64,000 nucleotides of DNA, taken from the NCBI GenBank assembly GCA_029256705.1, contig JAQSXK010000001.1, positions 186,001-250,000 of the forward strand. Reading direction: 5' to 3'. Shown piece after piece: positions 27,199-35,760 of the stretch (within the stretch, counting starts at the first letter, position 1; each line of letters begins with the position of its first letter). The stretch comes from Clostridia bacterium (GTDB taxonomy: Bacteria; Bacillota; Clostridia; TANB77; CAG-465). A model generated the notes under the pieces. That model saw nothing but the letters and a program-made list of their open reading frames with translations, was not told where the DNA came from and did not search any database. The translations under genes and the position numbers were made by a program.

Positions 27199-28215
27199 TT
27201 ATGTATTGTTTTTAGATATTTGAATATTAAATGTTATATCTGAACCAGAAGCATTATTTTCACAATCAACATCTTGTCCTTCAATCCAAGCATATACTCT
27301 AACTTTTGTAATACCTGCAGTTATTGCTAAAAGTTGTGTAAATGTAGTTGGTGATGCTGATCTTTGGAATGATGGACTTGTTGAAGGAGATACTAATTTA
27401 AAGAATTCTGCATCTGTAGCATTTAATCTTATATCATCACTAGCAATTATTGGTGCATTTACACCATAATAGTTAGGTAATGCTGGACCTGTAACTGTTG
27501 TTGTAATTCCATATACATCATTTGCTGCAGCTACTCCAGCAGGAGTATGAACATTTGCATTAGGCTCCCAAAATATTGCAGCTGTAGCACCTTTTAAAGC
27601 TTGTGCTGCTGCTGCAGTAGAACCAACTGGAACACTTCCCTCTTTTAGAAAAGCAACTCTAGCAGAATTTTTTAATCCTAAATCTATATTTTTAAACAAA
27701 ACATCAGCTCCAGGTGTTAAATATAAAGTTTCTGCATCAGCAGATTGAATAAATAAATCAAAAGCTATAAAATCACCTGCAGTTCCTGCTGATCCTGAAG
27801 CATCCGCTGCCTCAGTTGTTTTTTCAGATAATAAAATGTTATAACCTTGTGCAACGTTTGAAGATACTGATCCTTTATACATATTTAAAAATCCTGCAGC
27901 AGTATCTATTGTACCACCACTAGAAACCGGCACTAACGCAGCCGGAACCTGATTTTTGTGATTTGTATATGCTTCTCCTTTTATATCTTCAGTTGTTAAA
28001 CTTGCTTTCCAGTTTGTTCCATCCATAGATATTTGTATACCATTAGAAGCAGAAACGTTTACATCTAGTGAACCAAGTGTAACTGTCGCATTAGCTGTAA
28101 ACCATGCATAAGTTGCAGTTGTTAAAGATATTGCAGTAACTAATAATGTTAATAACGCTATTACTACTGTACGTCTTGTTACTATTTCATCCTTTTGTAC
28201 TTTTGTTTTTTCCAT
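27199..28215 (-). CDS. Putative major SipW-dependent fibre subunit (TasA/camelysin-like)
   Basis: A 338-residue protein with a transmembrane segment at about 17-38 ending TTATYAWFTANATVTLGSL, the best SipW junction of the window. The ectodomain is rich in Ala, Thr, Ser and Asn with few Lys, carries NGIQISMDG near the N-terminus and VYAWIEGQDVDCENN near the C-terminus. Its composition and position immediately before signal peptidase gene 26594-27154 suggest the abundant structural subunit. An AAGGAAATG-type site precedes ATG 28215. No anchor is visible. Confidence 0.82.
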   Translation of the reverse strand: MEKTKVQKDEIVTRRTVVIALLTLLVTAISLTTATYAWFTANATVTLGSLDVNVSASNGIQISMDGTNWKASLTTEDIKGEAYTNHKNQVPAALVPVSSGGTIDTAAGFLNMYKGSVSSNVAQGYNILLSEKTTEAADASGSAGTAGDFIAFDLFIQSADAETLYLTPGADVLFKNIDLGLKNSARVAFLKEGSVPVGSTAAAAQALKGATAAIFWEPNANVHTPAGVAAANDVYGITTTVTGPALPNYYGVNAPIIASDDIRLNATDAEFFKLVSPSTSPSFQRSASPTTFTQLLAITAGITKVRVYAWIEGQDVDCENNASGSDITFNIQISKNNT

Positions 28216-28286
28216 TTTTCTTCATTTCCTTTCCTTTTTAAAATACTTTTTATTTTCACTAAAAACAAAATAATTGGTTGCACCTT

Positions 28287-29042
28287 TTATTTGTCTCCTA
28301 ATTCGTGAATTGTCATCTTTAGTTTCATCTCACCCCCTAAAATATCATCTTTACACTCAGGATCATCCCCTTCTAACCAAATTACTATTGTATATTTATC
28401 AATTTCACCAGGTTTAAAATTCATTCTTTCGTTTGCCATTACCTGCCTTGTTGATAAAAATTCAGTAGTGCCATTCTCTGGCTCTTTTGTTACTTTATTT
28501 TCTTTTGCATACACTGTTTTTACATCATTTTTGTATACCATAACTCTTATTGCTTCATCAACACCGTTTATAACTGAAGTTATTTCAATAATTGATTCAT
28601 ATTCTGCATCTTCTTTTCCTGCATTCTTAACAAAAAAAGTATATCCTATAAAGTTTTTATCATTATGTGGTCCTTCATGATCTTGTATATTATCTGGCAG
28701 CCAACTTTCTGCTATATTATCCATATAATCTAGTCTATCTGCCTTTAGTATCATTGATGTTTCATGAAAGTCCTTATAATTGGATATCAATATATTTTGC
28801 GTTGCTTTTAAATTTGGATCTAGATTAATTGTAAAATTTCCTGTTTCATTTACTATATATACAACACCATAAACTAAAGACAAAAACGTTAATAATGTTA
28901 TTACAAAAAGTGCTAAAATTCTAGTAAATAGATTTCTTTTATGTACTTTTTCTGCTGTAACATTTACGTATAATTTTTCCTTTTCTGCTCTTTCAAATGT
29001 TTTATTTACTATTTCTTGTTTTGTATCTTTTGTTTTTTTCAA
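28287..29042 (-). CDS. Membrane-anchored SipW-cluster protein (about 251 residues)
   Basis: The preferred start is TTG 29042: the GGAGG site lies 5 nt before it, whereas the alternative TTG 29054 overlaps that site. A charged cytoplasmic N-terminus (residues 1-45) precedes a helix (about 45-68) and an ectodomain with FTINLDPNL, FFVKNAGKEDAEYE and VIWLEGDDPECKDD, matching the IW.EG.D..C motif of its sisters. It lacks the AWF junction, so it may stay membrane-bound. Possibly the base or anchor of the fibre, analogous in position to TapA; inference only. Confidence 0.7.
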   Translation of the reverse strand: MKKTKDTKQEIVNKTFERAEKEKLYVNVTAEKVHKRNLFTRILALFVITLLTFLSLVYGVVYIVNETGNFTINLDPNLKATQNILISNYKDFHETSMILKADRLDYMDNIAESWLPDNIQDHEGPHNDKNFIGYTFFVKNAGKEDAEYESIIEITSVINGVDEAIRVMVYKNDVKTVYAKENKVTKEPENGTTEFLSTRQVMANERMNFKPGEIDKYTIVIWLEGDDPECKDDILGGEMKLKMTIHELGDK

Positions 29043-29059
29043 GGTATCCTCCAATTATA

Positions 29060-30181
29060 TTAATGTTTAAGTAGATAACTTTCCTTTATATGCTCTTTTA
29101 TATCTACTGTATCATCTAAAACAATTAAGTCATTATTTTGACAAAAATCAATCAAATCACTACTATTATCTTTTAAATTGTTATTCAAAAATATATAATC
29201 AACTGTATCTTTAAACAAATAAGTATTATGATTAAGCTTATTCATATCATATATAGCAATTTTAAAACCAGATTTTTTCAAGTTTTCGACAATATCATTA
29301 TTTTTTATAAAAGATCTATAATCTATATTTAAGCAAACTCTCATCTTAATTTTAGGATTATTAAATTTTTCTACTAACTCCTCTAAAAATTCTGAATTTG
29401 TAATAAAATTTTCTGGTAACTTAATAATAAAATTTGATCTTTTCTTTTCAATTAATAACAATTTTAATATATATACTGAAAGCAATTCTGCAGTAATTAT
29501 CGTAAAATCCAAATTCAGCTTTTTTACTTTAATTTGCTCTTCAATATCACTAATCAAATATTTCTTTAAAACTTTAATATCATATACAAGTATCGTATCA
29601 TAAAAATCTGGTTTAATTTGTATAAAGTTTAAGTGAAACTTGTCCCCATCTATAATTTTAAAGAAATTTTTATCATCAAGAACATTTTCTTTAATTTTTT
29701 CATTTAGTTCATCTTCTACATATTTTACTTTATCTAAAAATTCTTTTTCAAAAATATCCATATTTTCTTCTAATACATTAGTTAGTATATTTGAATATCT
29801 GATTTTAGGATTTGCAAGTACATTAACCTTTTTATTAATTTCTAGAGAAAGTAAAATAATTTTTGATATTAAAATTATATATTCGTTATTATCATATATA
29901 TCACTTACTACTTTATCATTATCTATAAAATTTATTGTATAATTAATAATTCTTCTAAGTTTTAAATCAATAATATTATTTTCATGTATAAATTTATTTA
30001 CCTTATAAGTAACTTGTATTTTATTCTTTAAATCATCATCCATGAATTCTTCTATAATATCTTGAAATAACTTTACATTCATATATTTCTTATCCAAGGC
30101 ATTCTTCATTAGTATTTTAGTGTACTCAGTAACATTGTCTTTTTTTCTCTGATAGTAAATATCAACAATATTAGCATCCAT
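29060..30181 (-). CDS. Degenerate EAL-like protein at the head of the surface-fibre cluster
   Basis: A 373-residue cytoplasmic protein, mostly helical in the first half. The C-terminal 150 residues resemble an EAL fold in order: FIIKLPENFI, MRVCLNIDYRSF, LKKSGFKIAIYDMNK, DYIFLNNNL and LIDFCQNNDLIVLDD. Active-site residues look lost (no EAL motif; YD instead of the DD pair). Such degenerate EAL proteins often bind c-di-GMP or partners without hydrolysing it. It is the first gene after the promoter, so it may regulate fibre assembly. Alternative: an unrelated TIM-barrel-like protein. Confidence 0.5.
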   Translation of the reverse strand: MDANIVDIYYQRKKDNVTEYTKILMKNALDKKYMNVKLFQDIIEEFMDDDLKNKIQVTYKVNKFIHENNIIDLKLRRIINYTINFIDNDKVVSDIYDNNEYIILISKIILLSLEINKKVNVLANPKIRYSNILTNVLEENMDIFEKEFLDKVKYVEDELNEKIKENVLDDKNFFKIIDGDKFHLNFIQIKPDFYDTILVYDIKVLKKYLISDIEEQIKVKKLNLDFTIITAELLSVYILKLLLIEKKRSNFIIKLPENFITNSEFLEELVEKFNNPKIKMRVCLNIDYRSFIKNNDIVENLKKSGFKIAIYDMNKLNHNTYLFKDTVDYIFLNNNLKDNSSDLIDFCQNNDLIVLDDTVDIKEHIKESYLLKH

Positions 30182-30274
30182 GTAAAACCTCCAACATATT
30201 TTGCTACATTTTCCTTAACTTTGATATACAGTAATTATTTTGGTTATAAAGTAAATATTACCATTTTCTCCATT

Positions 30275-30303
30275 ATTATATATTAAAGAAAAAATAAAAT
30301 CAA
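30275..30303 (-). promoter_or_regulatory. Promoter of the surface-fibre cluster
   Basis: Minus strand TTGATT (30298-30303), exactly 17 nt, TATAAT (30275-30280), about 90 nt before ATG 30181. The only other plausible box is TTGTCA/TATATT with 18 nt, upstream of it. The rest of 30182-30480 shows no gene. Confidence 0.65.
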
Positions 30304-30486
30304 GAGATTTTATCCTAAATATAACAATTTATGTTATTTATTGACAATATTTGTATAAATATTCCTAATATAAGGCGTTTTTGTAATATTAATGTAACAT
30401 TTCTGACGTATACTAGCTCATTATGTCATTTATTTGCAGTGTTTTAACCAATTCTATGACTTATAATTAATAAAGTATAAAAAAAT

Positions 30487-30517
30487 AACGAGTTTTCATC
30501 ACTTTCAAAAACCCGCT
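30487..30517 (-). terminator. Terminator of the 31.3-30.6 kb membrane-protein gene
   Basis: A 10-bp stem with G-U wobbles (30487-30496 / 30508-30517) followed on the minus strand by ATTTTTTTATA. It separates that gene from the cluster promoter. Confidence 0.7.
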
Positions 30518-30640
30518 ATCTGCAATATATTTTTAAATACTTTTATTTGTTTTCCATTAAATATAACATCTCGAACTACTATAAAAACTTAATTTGACGT
30601 ATCTCACATTTCAGTGACAATATTTTTATTTAATTCAATT

Positions 30641-31285
30641 TTATTTATTCTGTATAAAACTTATAAGTGACTCTATAAACAAAAATACAATAAACAGAGA
30701 AACTAATGAACCTACAGTTATAATTACAATATTACTTATTTTAACTAGTACAGCTTCATTTAATAACTCTTGTCCTTCAACTATACAATTACCTTGCTTT
30801 ACTAGCAAGTCAAGTAGTAATTTTATTTTTTTATTACTAAATTGACCTATGAAAAAAGTTTGGCAATTATTATCTTTTGTTCTAATTACTAAATATTTCT
30901 CTTTTGAAAATTTTGTATTTCTAATACTAGTATTTAAATAAGCATTTTCAGATAAATTAAAATCATTTTCAATCAATTTTACGGAATATATATCACTATA
31001 TTTAATTATCACCTTTTGAATACAAATACAATTCTCATATAAAGTAATTTTTTTATTTGCAAGGGTGAAAACTTTAATCAAAATTAACATTATTACAATT
31101 AGTGTTATAAACCCCTCCGGAAATTCTTTCGTATTACCAGCAAAAAAATCGAATAATGCTGCTATTGAAGCTACCCCTAATAATATTATTATTATTAATG
31201 TCAAAATCATTACTATAATTGCACCAGTAACTCGTATATCTACTATTTTTTTGCCTCTATCTGATAATAATACATTATTATCCAA
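30641..31285 (-). CDS. Membrane protein with central soluble domain, unknown family
   Basis: A 214-residue protein. TTG 31285 is placed correctly behind the GGGGG site, while TTG 31300 overlaps it. Two N-terminal helices (about 22-45, 55-75) precede a beta-rich domain (KKITLYENCICIQKVIIKYSDIYSVKL, a PH-like pattern) and a C-terminal helix pair. I recognise no named family; it resembles PH-domain membrane proteins of Firmicutes. It is monocistronic with its own terminator. Confidence 0.6.
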   Translation of the reverse strand: MDNNVLLSDRGKKIVDIRVTGAIIVMILTLIIIILLGVASIAALFDFFAGNTKEFPEGFITLIVIMLILIKVFTLANKKITLYENCICIQKVIIKYSDIYSVKLIENDFNLSENAYLNTSIRNTKFSKEKYLVIRTKDNNCQTFFIGQFSNKKIKLLLDLLVKQGNCIVEGQELLNEAVLVKISNIVIITVGSLVSLFIVFLFIESLISFIQNK

Positions 31286-31413
31286 ATTTAGTACCCCCAA
31301 TCATAAATATAATTATATATTATAATTTGTTAATAATCAACTAAATATTAACTATATTATAAAATTACTTTAAAATATATATCTTCAAACTTTAAGCGTA
31401 TTCAAACATAGAA

Positions 31414-31447
31414 AAAGCAAGTCTCTAATTTCTTAGAAACTCGCTTT
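31414..31447 (-). terminator. Terminator of the tRNA operon
   Basis: A 15-bp stem with two G-U pairs (31414-31428 / 31433-31447) around a GAAA tetraloop, followed by TTTTTC on the minus strand. It lies 4 bp after tRNA-Cys. Confidence 0.85.
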
Positions 31448-31451
31448 ACTG

Positions 31452-31525
31452 TGGAGGCGCCAATCAGATTTGAACTGATGATCACGGTTTTGCAGACCAT
31501 TGCCTTACCACTTGGCTATGGCGCC
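31452..31525 (-). tRNA. tRNA-Cys (anticodon GCA)
   Basis: Cloverleaf with acceptor GGCGCCA/TGGCGCC, the anticodon GCA in CTGCAAA and encoded CCA end. It is the last tRNA of a five-gene operon. Confidence 0.95.
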
Positions 31526-31576
31526 GTTTATATATAATATTCATTATGTTTAAAATTATTCCATATATAAAAAAAA

Positions 31577-31652
31577 TGGAGCGGGAGACGGGGCTCAAAC
31601 CCGCGACCTTCGCCTTGGCAAGGCGACGCTCTATCAACTGAGCTACTCCCGC
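31577..31652 (-). tRNA. tRNA-Gly (anticodon GCC)
   Basis: Acceptor GCGGGAG/CTCCCGC, anticodon GCC in TTGCCAA, T-arm GGTTTGAGCC and encoded CCA. Confidence 0.95.
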
Positions 31653-31670
31653 ATCATTATGATACATATA

Positions 31671-31746
31671 TGGTGGCTAGAGACGGAATCGAACCGCCGA
31701 CACGGGGATTTTCAGTCCCCTGCTCTACCGACTGAGCTATCTAGCC
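31671..31746 (-). tRNA. tRNA-Phe (anticodon GAA)
   Basis: Acceptor GGCTAGA/TCTAGCC, anticodon GAA in CTGAAAA, T-arm GGTTCGATTCC and encoded CCA. Confidence 0.95.
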
Positions 31747-31759
31747 TTATAAAAAAAAA

Positions 31760-31836
31760 TGGCGACCTGGAAGGGACTCGAACCCTCGACCTCTAGCGTG
31801 ACAGGCTAGCGTTCTAACCAACTGAACTACCAGGCC
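31760..31836 (-). tRNA. tRNA-Asp (anticodon GTC)
   Basis: Acceptor GGCCTGG/CCAGGTC, anticodon GTC in CTGTCAC, T-arm GGTTCGAGTCC and encoded CCA. Confidence 0.95.
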
Positions 31837-31845
31837 ACAAATAAA

Positions 31846-31921
31846 TGGTGGGAACTATAGGGCTCGAACCTATGACCCCCTGCTTGTAAGGCAGATGCTC
31901 TCCCAACTGAGCTAAGCTCCC
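31846..31921 (-). tRNA. tRNA-Val (anticodon TAC)
   Basis: Acceptor GGGAGCT/AGTTCCC, anticodon TAC in CTTACAA, T-arm GGTTCGAGCCC and encoded CCA. It is the first tRNA after the promoter. Confidence 0.95.
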
Positions 31922-31941
31922 ATCTATCTTTGACTGTTTAT

Positions 31942-31970
31942 ATTATAAACTATAAACTCTATTTTGTCAA
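31942..31970 (-). promoter_or_regulatory. Consensus promoter of the tRNA operon
   Basis: Minus strand TTGACA (31965-31970), 17 nt, TATAAT (31942-31947), ending 20 bp before tRNA-Val. This is a perfect SigA consensus, as expected for a stable-RNA operon. Confidence 0.9.
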
Positions 31971-32026
31971 TACTTTTTTCAAAAAAAGTAAAAATTTCTT
32001 ACAAATATTTTATTTTAAAAAATACT

Positions 32027-32050
32027 ACTCCTACACTTTCGTGTAAGAGT
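32027..32050 (-). terminator. Terminator of RNase P RNA
   Basis: A 10-bp stem (32027-32036 / 32041-32050) with a GAAA loop and a following TATTTTTT on the minus strand. Confidence 0.8.
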
Positions 32051-32054
32051 ACGT

Positions 32055-32395
32055 TTTAAGCATTTCATAAGCCGGGTTCTGTATTTGACAGTCATTTATC
32101 TAGGATATATATTACTATATACCTCAAGCCACCAACCTTAAAAGACGACGAGCATTGTCTTAACCTTTATTTCTTGGTGTTGCTCCAAATGGGGTTTACA
32201 CAAATTCTATGTCACCATAAAACTTAGTGAGCTCTTACCTCACTTTTTCACCCTTACCTTAATAAATTAAGGCGGTAATTTTCTGTTGCACTATCCTTAG
32301 GATCACTCCCACTAGACGTTATCTAGCATTACATGCTCTATGGAGCCCGGACTTTCCTCACATATAAATATGCGCGACCATCCGAAATACTTAAA
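32055..32395 (-). ncRNA. rnpB: RNase P RNA (M1-type)
   Basis: The minus strand contains GAGGAAAGTCCGGGCTCC near the 5' side and AGAACCCGGCTTAT near the 3' end, the diagnostic P RNA blocks. P1 closes it: TTAAGTATTT at 32385-32394 pairs with AAATGCTTAA at 32056-32065. The length of about 340 nt fits the bacterial form. The 5' end matches the promoter at 32411-32439. It supplies the ribozyme that matures tRNA 5' ends. Confidence 0.93.
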
Positions 32396-32410
32396 TTGTT
32401 CCACATATTA

Positions 32411-32439
32411 ATTATATCATAAACCCACTATAAAATCAA
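32411..32439 (-). promoter_or_regulatory. rnpB promoter overlapping the sod stop codon
   Basis: Minus strand TTGATT (32434-32439), 17 nt, TATAAT (32411-32416). It lies about 16 bp before the RNA's 5' stem, and the -35 box covers the sod stop codon. Confidence 0.75.
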
Positions 32440-33083
32440 TTAAGTTTTGAAGTATTTAAGTATTTCATAGCAATATCATAATTTTTCTCTGCTTTTTCCC
32501 AATCAATTAAGTTGCTCCAATTTGTTATATATTCATCTCTTTTGTTTTTATATTTTAAATAATAAGCGTGTTCCCACACATCAATTAATAAAATATGAAA
32601 AACATTTATTGGAACATCCTGGTTAGGGCTAGTGACAATTTTAAGTTCTTTTGTACTATCTACTACAAGCCATGCATAGCCTGAACCAAATACTTTAACT
32701 GCTGCATCTTTAAATACCTTATAAAAATTTTCTAACGAACCAAAACTCTTAATTATCGCCTCTTTTAGATTACCTATTGGAATATTTTGTTCAAGTGGTG
32801 GTTTCATTATATCAAAGTAAAAATTATGATTATATACACCGCCTGCATTATTTTTTACACCTACTTGTATATTAGTAGGTAAACTACTATTATGAAGTAT
32901 TAACTTTTCTAAACTCCACGATTGGTATGTAGGATTTTGCTTTAAAATTTCATTTAAATTATCTACATATTTTTTTAAATGTTTATCATGATGAATTCTA
33001 ACTGTAGTTGTATCAATATAAGGTTCTAAAGCGTTATATTGATACTGTAATGGCATTAATTCAAAAGGGTATTTGTCCTCCAA
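32436..33083 (-). CDS. Fe/Mn superoxide dismutase
   Basis: A 215-residue enzyme converting superoxide to peroxide and oxygen. Metal ligands are seen in order: His in VRIHHDKHL, His in VYNHNFYFDI, Asp in LLIDVWEHAY and its His. The usual GSGYAWLV motif is present. It starts at TTG 33083 after GGAGGAG. Fe versus Mn preference cannot be decided from these motifs. The gene stands alone and suggests exposure of this presumed anaerobe to oxygen. Confidence 0.93.
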   Translation of the reverse strand: MEDKYPFELMPLQYQYNALEPYIDTTTVRIHHDKHLKKYVDNLNEILKQNPTYQSWSLEKLILHNSSLPTNIQVGVKNNAGGVYNHNFYFDIMKPPLEQNIPIGNLKEAIIKSFGSLENFYKVFKDAAVKVFGSGYAWLVVDSTKELKIVTSPNQDVPINVFHILLIDVWEHAYYLKYKNKRDEYITNWSNLIDWEKAEKNYDIAMKYLNTSKLN

Positions 33084-33212
33084 CTTTATCTCCTCCTTAT
33101 ACTTAATGTATGCTAAATTTATTTTTTTAGAATAATTTATCTAATTTTTTTATAGATTTAAGATTATTTTATGCGTTTTAGGGAAAAATAAAAATAATGA
33201 GGAGATAAAAAT

Positions 33213-33902
33213 ATGGAAAATCCAAATAAAGCTGAAACAATAGTAATTATTGTATTTACAATTATAGTAATTGCCATAATTGGTATAGTTGCATATAATG
33301 CATATTCATCTACAACTAGCTTACAAAATAATGATTATAAACAATCAAATAATACACAAAATAATTCCTCAAAAGACAATAATATTAAAGTGCCAGATAA
33401 ATCTACCGAGCCAAATGCTCCAGCCACACCAATACCAGTGGAAACTCAAATATCTACTTTTTCTACTAATATATACGATAAAGATGATAATAGAGTATAT
33501 AACATTGGTCTTGCAATTAATAAAATTAATGGAACTATTGTAAAAAAAGGTGAAATTTTTTCATTTAATGATACAGTCGGTCCTATGGGTGAAGAGCAAG
33601 GATTCAAAAAAGCTATTGGCTTCGATAGCGATGGTGAAAAAATCGATATGTTTGGTGGAGGAATGTGTCAAATAAGTAGTACGATTTATAATGCAGCATT
33701 AATAATTAATTTAGAGATTGTAGAAAGGCACGCGCATAGTAGACGTGTATATTATGTGCCAAAAGATAAAGATGCAACTATATATTATGGAAGTTTAGAT
33801 TTAAAGTTTAAAAATACAACTGAAAATGATATAAAAATTATAGCTACTAATACTAATTCAAATGTCACAATTACATTAAATAAAATAACGTCTGGAATTT
33901 AA
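33213..33902 (+). CDS. VanW-family membrane-anchored protein
   Basis: A 229-residue protein with an N-terminal transmembrane helix (about 10-30), a low-complexity Asn/Ser/Pro linker (35-75) and a VanW domain with QISTFSTNIY, EIFSFNDTVGP and GGGMCQISSTIYNAA. VanW domains are common cell-envelope proteins of unknown chemistry; despite the name they do not themselves prove vancomycin resistance. It is a plus-strand gene, divergent from sod, with a GGAGATAAAAAT site. Confidence 0.9.
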   Translation: MENPNKAETIVIIVFTIIVIAIIGIVAYNAYSSTTSLQNNDYKQSNNTQNNSSKDNNIKVPDKSTEPNAPATPIPVETQISTFSTNIYDKDDNRVYNIGLAINKINGTIVKKGEIFSFNDTVGPMGEEQGFKKAIGFDSDGEKIDMFGGGMCQISSTIYNAALIINLEIVERHAHSRRVYYVPKDKDATIYYGSLDLKFKNTTENDIKIIATNTNSNVTITLNKITSGI

Positions 33903-33919
33903 AATCCAAACGTTATTTT
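33882..33919. terminator. Bidirectional terminator overlapping the VanW stop codon
   Basis: A 15-bp stem with one mismatch (33882-33896 / 33905-33919). The stop codon of the VanW gene is in the loop. T-run TTTTT follows on the plus strand. It also serves convergent thrS, which ends at 33935. Confidence 0.8.
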
Positions 33920-33934
33920 TAATTATGCAATTTA

Positions 33935-35734
33935 CTATTTTTTTAATTCTGATTTGACAACCTTATCCATCATTTTAATAAAGTCTTCAACTTTAATATC
34001 TTTAATGTCTTCACCTTTTCTATCTCTTACTGTAATTACATTATTCTCTATTTCATTCTTACCTAATATTATCATATAAGGTACTTTTTCAGATATAGCT
34101 TCTCTTATCTTATATCCTATTTTTTGATCATCATGATTTACTTCCACTTTATATCCTGCAGCTTGTAATTTCATTTCGATTTGCTTAGAATAATCTAACT
34201 CATTTTCTGTTATAGGTAATATTTTAACTTGCACAGGTGAAAGCCATAATGGAAATGCACCTGCATATTTTTCTGTTAACATAGCAATTGTTCTTTCATA
34301 TGAACCAATTGAAGAACGATGTATAATAACTGGTCTTACCTTTTCTCCATTCTTATCTACATATGACATATCTAAGCTCTCAGCTAGCGCAAAATCTAAT
34401 TGTACAGTTATTAATGTATCTTCTTTACCGTATACATTTTTTGTCTGTATATCTAATTTTGGACCATAGAAAGCAGCTTCTCCTTCTGCTTCAACATAAT
34501 CAATATTTAAATGATCTAGTATATTTTTCATTTTTATTTGAGTTGCTTCCCAAGCTTCAGGGTTATCTATATATTTGCCACCTTTGTCATTTGGATCCCA
34601 CTTAGAAAATCTGTATGTAATGTCTTCTCTTATATTTAATACATCCATAAAATAGTTTATTAAACTAATTACACCTTTAAATTCTTCTTCTACTTGATCA
34701 TCTCTTACAACTAAATGTCCTTCAGATAATGTAAATTGTCTTACACGAGTAAGTCCATGCATTTCTCCTGAAGATTCATTTCTAAATAATGTAGAAGTTT
34801 CATTATATCTATATGGTAAATCCTTATAACTACGTAATTTATTTTTGAATATCATAAATTGGAAAGGGCAAGTCATTGGACGAAGTGCTAATACTTCACT
34901 ATCATTTTCTTCATCTCCAAGTACAAACATTCCTTCTTTATAATGATCCCAATGTCCAGATAATTTGTATAAGTCACTCTTTGCCATCAGCGGAGTTTTA
35001 GTTAGTAAATATCCTCTTCTTCTTTCTTCATCTTCTACAAATCTTTGTAATGTTTGAAATATTGTAGCGCCCTTAGGCATTAAAAGTGGTAATCCTTGAC
35101 CTATTACATCAACTGTTGTAAATAACTCTAACTCTCTACCTAATTTATTATGATCACGTCTTTTAGCTTCTAACCTTTTTTCAAGTTCATTTTCTAACTC
35201 TTCTTTACTTTCAAATGCAGTACCATAAATTCTAGTAAGCATTTTATTTTTTTCGCTGCCTCTCCAATATGCTCCAGTAATACTCATCAGCTTAAATGCT
35301 TTTACTCCTTTTGTATATAACAAATGAGGTCCTACACATAAATCTACGAATTCTCCTTGTTTAAAGAAAGAAATTTGTGAATTTTCTGGTAATTCTTCTA
35401 TGATTTCAACTTTATAATCTTCTTTCTTCTCTTTCATGAATTTTATAGCTTCATCTCTTGAAAGTATAAAGCTCTCTGTTTTTAAATTTTCTTTTATTAT
35501 TTTATTCATTTCAGCTTCTATTTTCTCTAAATCTTCTTCTGTTATTTTTTGCTCAGAATCTACGTCATAATAGAAACCATTTTCTACTGTTGGTCCGATA
35601 GCAAGTTTTACACTATCTCCATATATCCTTTTTAGTGCTCCTGCAAGTATATGTGATGTTGTATGTCTTGCAACTTCTACATCATATTCTCCTTCATATA
35701 CTTCCCCTTTATTGTTTATATATTTTATTGCCAT
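33935..35734 (-). CDS. thrS: Threonyl-tRNA synthetase lacking the TGS domain
   Basis: A 599-residue class II synthetase. The N-terminus goes almost directly into the editing domain (HTTSH with the editing histidines, CVGPH), whereas usual enzymes carry about 60 extra TGS residues first. The catalytic core has LRPMTCP (zinc cysteine), motif-2 FRNESSGEMHGLTRVRQFT, the zinc histidine in SEGH and a final histidine in VIIHRSS, then an anticodon-binding domain. Motif 2 is slightly unusual (LSEGHLVV for QDDAHIF). It is the last gene of the ruvB-queH operon, 26 bp after the unknown gene. No T-box leader is present. Confidence 0.95.
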   Translation of the reverse strand: MAIKYINNKGEVYEGEYDVEVARHTTSHILAGALKRIYGDSVKLAIGPTVENGFYYDVDSEQKITEEDLEKIEAEMNKIIKENLKTESFILSRDEAIKFMKEKKEDYKVEIIEELPENSQISFFKQGEFVDLCVGPHLLYTKGVKAFKLMSITGAYWRGSEKNKMLTRIYGTAFESKEELENELEKRLEAKRRDHNKLGRELELFTTVDVIGQGLPLLMPKGATIFQTLQRFVEDEERRRGYLLTKTPLMAKSDLYKLSGHWDHYKEGMFVLGDEENDSEVLALRPMTCPFQFMIFKNKLRSYKDLPYRYNETSTLFRNESSGEMHGLTRVRQFTLSEGHLVVRDDQVEEEFKGVISLINYFMDVLNIREDITYRFSKWDPNDKGGKYIDNPEAWEATQIKMKNILDHLNIDYVEAEGEAAFYGPKLDIQTKNVYGKEDTLITVQLDFALAESLDMSYVDKNGEKVRPVIIHRSSIGSYERTIAMLTEKYAGAFPLWLSPVQVKILPITENELDYSKQIEMKLQAAGYKVEVNHDDQKIGYKIREAISEKVPYMIILGKNEIENNVITVRDRKGEDIKDIKVEDFIKMMDKVVKSELKK

Positions 35735-35760
35735 TTATAATTCCTCCTAATTTTTTTTAT

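Noticed and set aside
30360-30480. A gene or small RNA in the gap before the cluster promoter
   Set aside because: No frame with a site and no stable hairpin other than the terminator at 30487-30517.
35735-35760. T-box leader expected in front of thrS
   Set aside because: Only 26 bp separate thrS from the upstream gene and no T-box element is present.
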